Source of the DNA: Prorocentrum cordatum
Lineage: Eukaryota > Sar > Dinophyceae > Prorocentrales > Prorocentraceae
Assembly: GCA_963575745.1 (NCBI GenBank)
Contig: CAUYUJ010018543.1
Span: 122,501 to 150,385, forward strand
Direction: 5' to 3'
DNA length: 27,885 bases
Shown here: one piece after another, positions 25,401 to 27,885 of the stretch
Numbering within the stretch: the stretch's first letter is position 1
Layout: every line of letters begins with the position of its first letter
The notes under the pieces: generated by a model
Database searches by the model: none
Seen by the model: only the letters and a program-made list of their open reading frames with translations
Told to the model about the DNA's origin: nothing
Made by a program: the position numbers and the translations under genes

Positions 25401-26640
25401 GTCCACACTGGCGGTGACGCCGACAGTCACCGCCCACGACACGCGGCGTCTTCGTCGATGCGGCCAGCAGCGCCCGCCCTTCTTTCGTTTTTTCCCCTGC
25501 ACACGGAGGGACGAGGACGGCCGGCGCGCCGTGGGCCTGGGCGGGATGCCGAGAGGAGGGAGGAGGAGGAGGAGGAGGAGGAGGGGGAGGAGGAGGAGGA
25601 GGAGGAGAGGAGGAGGAGGAGGAGGAGGAGGAGGAGGAGGAGAAGGAAGGAGCAGGAGGAGGAGGAGGAGGGGGAGGGAGGAGGAGCAGGAGGGGAGGAC
25701 GAGGAGGAGGCGCAGGATGAAGGAGGAGCAGGAGCAGGAGGAGGAGGAGCAGGAGGAGGAGGAGCAGGAGGAGGAGGAGGAGGAGCAGGAGGAGCAGGAG
25801 GAGGAGGAGGAGGAAGTGCTGCTCTCTCAAACCGCGCTCGCCTCTGGTGCGTCGGGGGGGGGGGCGCGCACAGGACGGGCAGGGCGGGAGGGCTGCCTTC
25901 TGAGAAGGCACCTTGCATGTCAGAAGCCTGCCTGCCTTTAGGACGACTTCCTCGAAGTGGAGGGTTTCTCCGAAGGGCTTAGGCGACCCGTCCTCCTCCT
26001 CCTCCGGCTCCTCCTCCTTCCCTTCTCGCGTCCTCCCCTTCCCCCCTCCTCCTCCCTCTCCACCTCTCCTCGACCTCCCACTCCCTCCTCCTCCTTATCC
26101 TCCTCCATCTCTTATCCTCCCTCTCCCTCCTCCTTCACCGCCTCTTCCCCCCCATAATTCCTCCTACTCCTCCTCCTATGCTCCGACTCCTTCCCTCACC
26201 TCGTACTCCCTCCTCCCTCCATCCTCCTCTTCCTGCCTCTCATCATCCTCCTCCTCCCTCCTTCCTCCTCTTCACCTTCCTCCTCATACCATCCCTCGCT
26301 CTCCCCCCGACCCTCTCCTCATCTCTTACCTCCTCCTCCGCCAACTCACCTAGAATCACTCCTCCTTTTCCTCCTCCTCCTCCTCTCCTCCTCCTCCTCC
26401 TCGGGGCCGCCTACGGGCCTGGGGGAAACCGTGCACTTCGAAGCTGGTACGAGACGCACCGATCTCTTGTAAGACTCCCCCTGCCTTCTGAGAAGGCTAT
26501 CCCTCGCGCCCAACCCCTGACCATCATCGGCTCAAAGCGTGTCCCCGCAGGGCGATTTTCCGAGCCACGTCTAGCCGCGGCGACGGGAACCTGAAGAAAC
26601 GCCCAATGACTTCCAACAAAAACGACAATGTCGACAATGT
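25366..26640 (+). repeat. Tandem composite repeat, unit 1
   Basis: The order is block R1 (25366-25560, CGCCTACGGCCCC to GGGATGCCGAGAGG), (AGG)n (25555-25820), block M (25816-25994, TCTCTCAAACCGCG to GGCTTAGGCGACCCG), (TCC)n (25991-26403) and block R2 (26401-26640, GGGGCCGCCTACGGGCC to GACAATGTCGACAATG). The same order of nearly identical blocks follows at 26716-27710. Block sequences are conserved while the microsatellites differ in length. Confidence 0.9.
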
Positions 26641-26713
26641 CTCCCCCTCCTCCTCCTCCTCCTCCTCCTCCTCCTCCTCCTCCTCCTCCTCCTCCTCCTC
26701 CTCCTCCCTCTCC
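26640..26713. repeat. (TCC)n tract joining the two tandem units
   Basis: Almost pure TCC repeats between block R2 of unit 1 and block R1 of unit 2. Confidence 0.95.
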
Positions 26714-26715
26714 TC

Positions 26716-27710
26716 CGGTCGCCTACGGCCCCGGGGGGGGGGACCGTGCAACGGTCCACACTGGCGGTGACGCTGACAGTCACCGTCTACGACACCGGCG
26801 TCTTCGTCGATGCGGCCAGCAGCGCCCGCCCTTTCTTTTGTTTTCCCCCCCTGCACACGGATGGACGAGGACGGCCGGCGCGCCGTGGGCCTGGGCGGGA
26901 TGCCGAGAGGAGGGAGGAGGAGGAGGAGGAGGAGGAGGAGCAGGAGGAGCAGGAGGAGGAGGAGGAGGAGGAGGAGAGGAGGAGGAGGAGGAGGGCAGGA
27001 GCAGGAGGAGGAGGAGGAGGAGAGGAGCAGGAGGAGGAGGCAGCAGGAGCAGGCAGGAGGAGGAGGAGGAGGAGCAGGAGGGAGGCAGGAGGAGCAGGAG
27101 GAGGAGGAGGAGGAGGAAGTGCCGCTCTCTCAAACCGCGCTCGCCTCTGGTGCGTCGGGGGGGGGGCCGCGCACAGGACGGGCAGGGCGGGAGGGCTGCC
27201 TTCTGAGAAGGCACCTTGCATGTCAGAAGCCTTCCTGCCTTTAGGACGACTTCCTCGAAGTGGAGGGTTTCTCCGAAGGGCTTAGGCGACCCGTCCTCCT
27301 CCTCCGCCTCCTCCTCCGCCTCCTCCTCCTGCTCCTCCTCTTCCCTCCTCGTCCTCCCTCCTCCTCCTCCTCCTCCTCCTCTCTCCTCCTCCATCCTTCG
27401 CCTCCCCCTCCCTCTCCTCCTCCTCTTCCACCTCCTCCTCCTCCTCCTTCTCCTCCTCCTCCTCCTCGGGGCCGCCTACGGGCCTGGGGGAAACCGTGCA
27501 CTTCGAAGCTGGTACGAGACGCACCGATCTCTTGTAAGACTCCCCCTGCCTTCTGAGAAGGCTACCCCTCGCGCCCAACCCCTGACCAACATCGGCTCAA
27601 AGCGTGTCCCTGCAGGGCGATTTTCCGAGCCACGTCTAGCCGCGGCGACGGGAACCTGAAGAAACGCCCAATGGTTTCCAACAAAAACGACAATGTCGAC
27701 AATGTCGCCT
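26716..27710 (+). repeat. Tandem composite repeat, unit 2
   Basis: R1 (26716-26915), (AGG)n (26909-27118), M (27118-27296), (TCC)n (27293-27470), R2 (27468-27708). Differences from unit 1 in the unique blocks are few (e.g. GCCGACAGTC versus GCTGACAGTC), so the duplication is recent. ORFs through either unit are Arg/Glu/Gly or Pro/Ser/Leu repeats interrupted by the same short unique peptides, and no protein is called. Confidence 0.9.
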
Positions 27711-27739
27711 TTGTCGCTGCGTGCCATCATCCTTCGCGA

Positions 27740-27840
27740 ACTCCCTCCCCAGAGCTCTCTGGGGGTCTCTGGAGGTCTCCAGGCACCTGAGGTCTCCAGA
27801 GGTCCCAGGAGACCTCCGGAGGCTTCCAGAGGTTCAAGGC
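27740..27840. repeat. GGTCTCCAG / GAGGTCTCC short repeats
   Basis: GGTCTCTGGAGGTCTCCAGG, GAGGTCTCCAGAGGTCCC and GAGACCTCCGGAGG follow each other; direct and inverted copies of the same word are mixed, so hairpins are possible. Confidence 0.65.
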
Positions 27841-27885
27841 AAAGAGGGCCGACAAAGTGCGGAATCCTCGAGGATCACCGAGAGC

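Noticed and set aside
25114-27394. Pro/Ser/Leu or Glu/Gly/Arg proteins in the composite repeat
   Set aside because: They are read from TCC/AGG tracts. The unique peptides between them change frame between the two units.
1-27885. CRISPR array
   Set aside because: The repeats are tandem microsatellites or transposon ends. No regular repeat-spacer pattern and no cas gene; the genome is eukaryotic.
1-27885. Dinoflagellate spliced-leader acceptor relic (DinoSL) or tRNA/rRNA gene
   Set aside because: I looked for the spliced-leader end and for cloverleaf or rRNA-like blocks by eye and found none convincing; a covariance-model search would be needed to exclude tRNAs fully.

Overview
The window looks like nuclear DNA of a dinoflagellate, with Prorocentrum or Symbiodiniaceae-like genomes the best fit; this is inference. 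It is GC-rich and gene-poor, crowded with (TCC)n/(GGA)n, (TG)n, (TC)n and (GAT)n tracts and short inverted-repeat elements. It carries pentatricopeptide-repeat (PPR) exons of the repetitive dinoflagellate type with non-GT splice donors, and a decayed LINE encoding endonuclease, reverse transcriptase and RNase H. There is one 100-N assembly gap (22786-22885). I recognise no rRNA, tRNA, CRISPR array or complete single-exon gene.

Layout. 1-2400: purine- and pyrimidine-rich DNA, microsatellites, an imperfect inverted repeat (190-384) and a hairpin (1785-1822). 2400-3160: two PPR-like fragments whose boundary is duplicated, separated by small transposon-like elements. 3208-3763: a (TCC)n tract with conserved flanks. 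3927-7000: a cluster of MITE-like inverted-repeat elements. 7090-7395: two minisatellites. 8144-8199, 12905-12956 and 23420-23503: three short exons that together read as about two consecutive PPR motifs. 9045-9670: an unrecognised coding remnant. 10083-12700: degenerate minisatellites, (TCC)n tracts and a strong inverted repeat. 14020-21250: the LINE relic. 21440-24465: microsatellites around the gap. 24662-25087: a possible minus-strand coding remnant. 25097-27710: a composite repeat, tandemly duplicated.

How it fits together. The best gene model is one plus-strand PPR gene with tiny exons (52-84 nt) and very large introns (about 4.7 and 10.5 kb); the LINE and many MITEs would lie inside these introns. 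Joining the exons at AG|G boundaries with GA and GC donors gives an unbroken PPR frame. PPR proteins usually bind organellar RNA. The LINE is dead: its domains lie in several frames, with stops and a mutated YxDD motif. Much of the remaining sequence is repeat expansion and duplication. All similarities were judged by eye.
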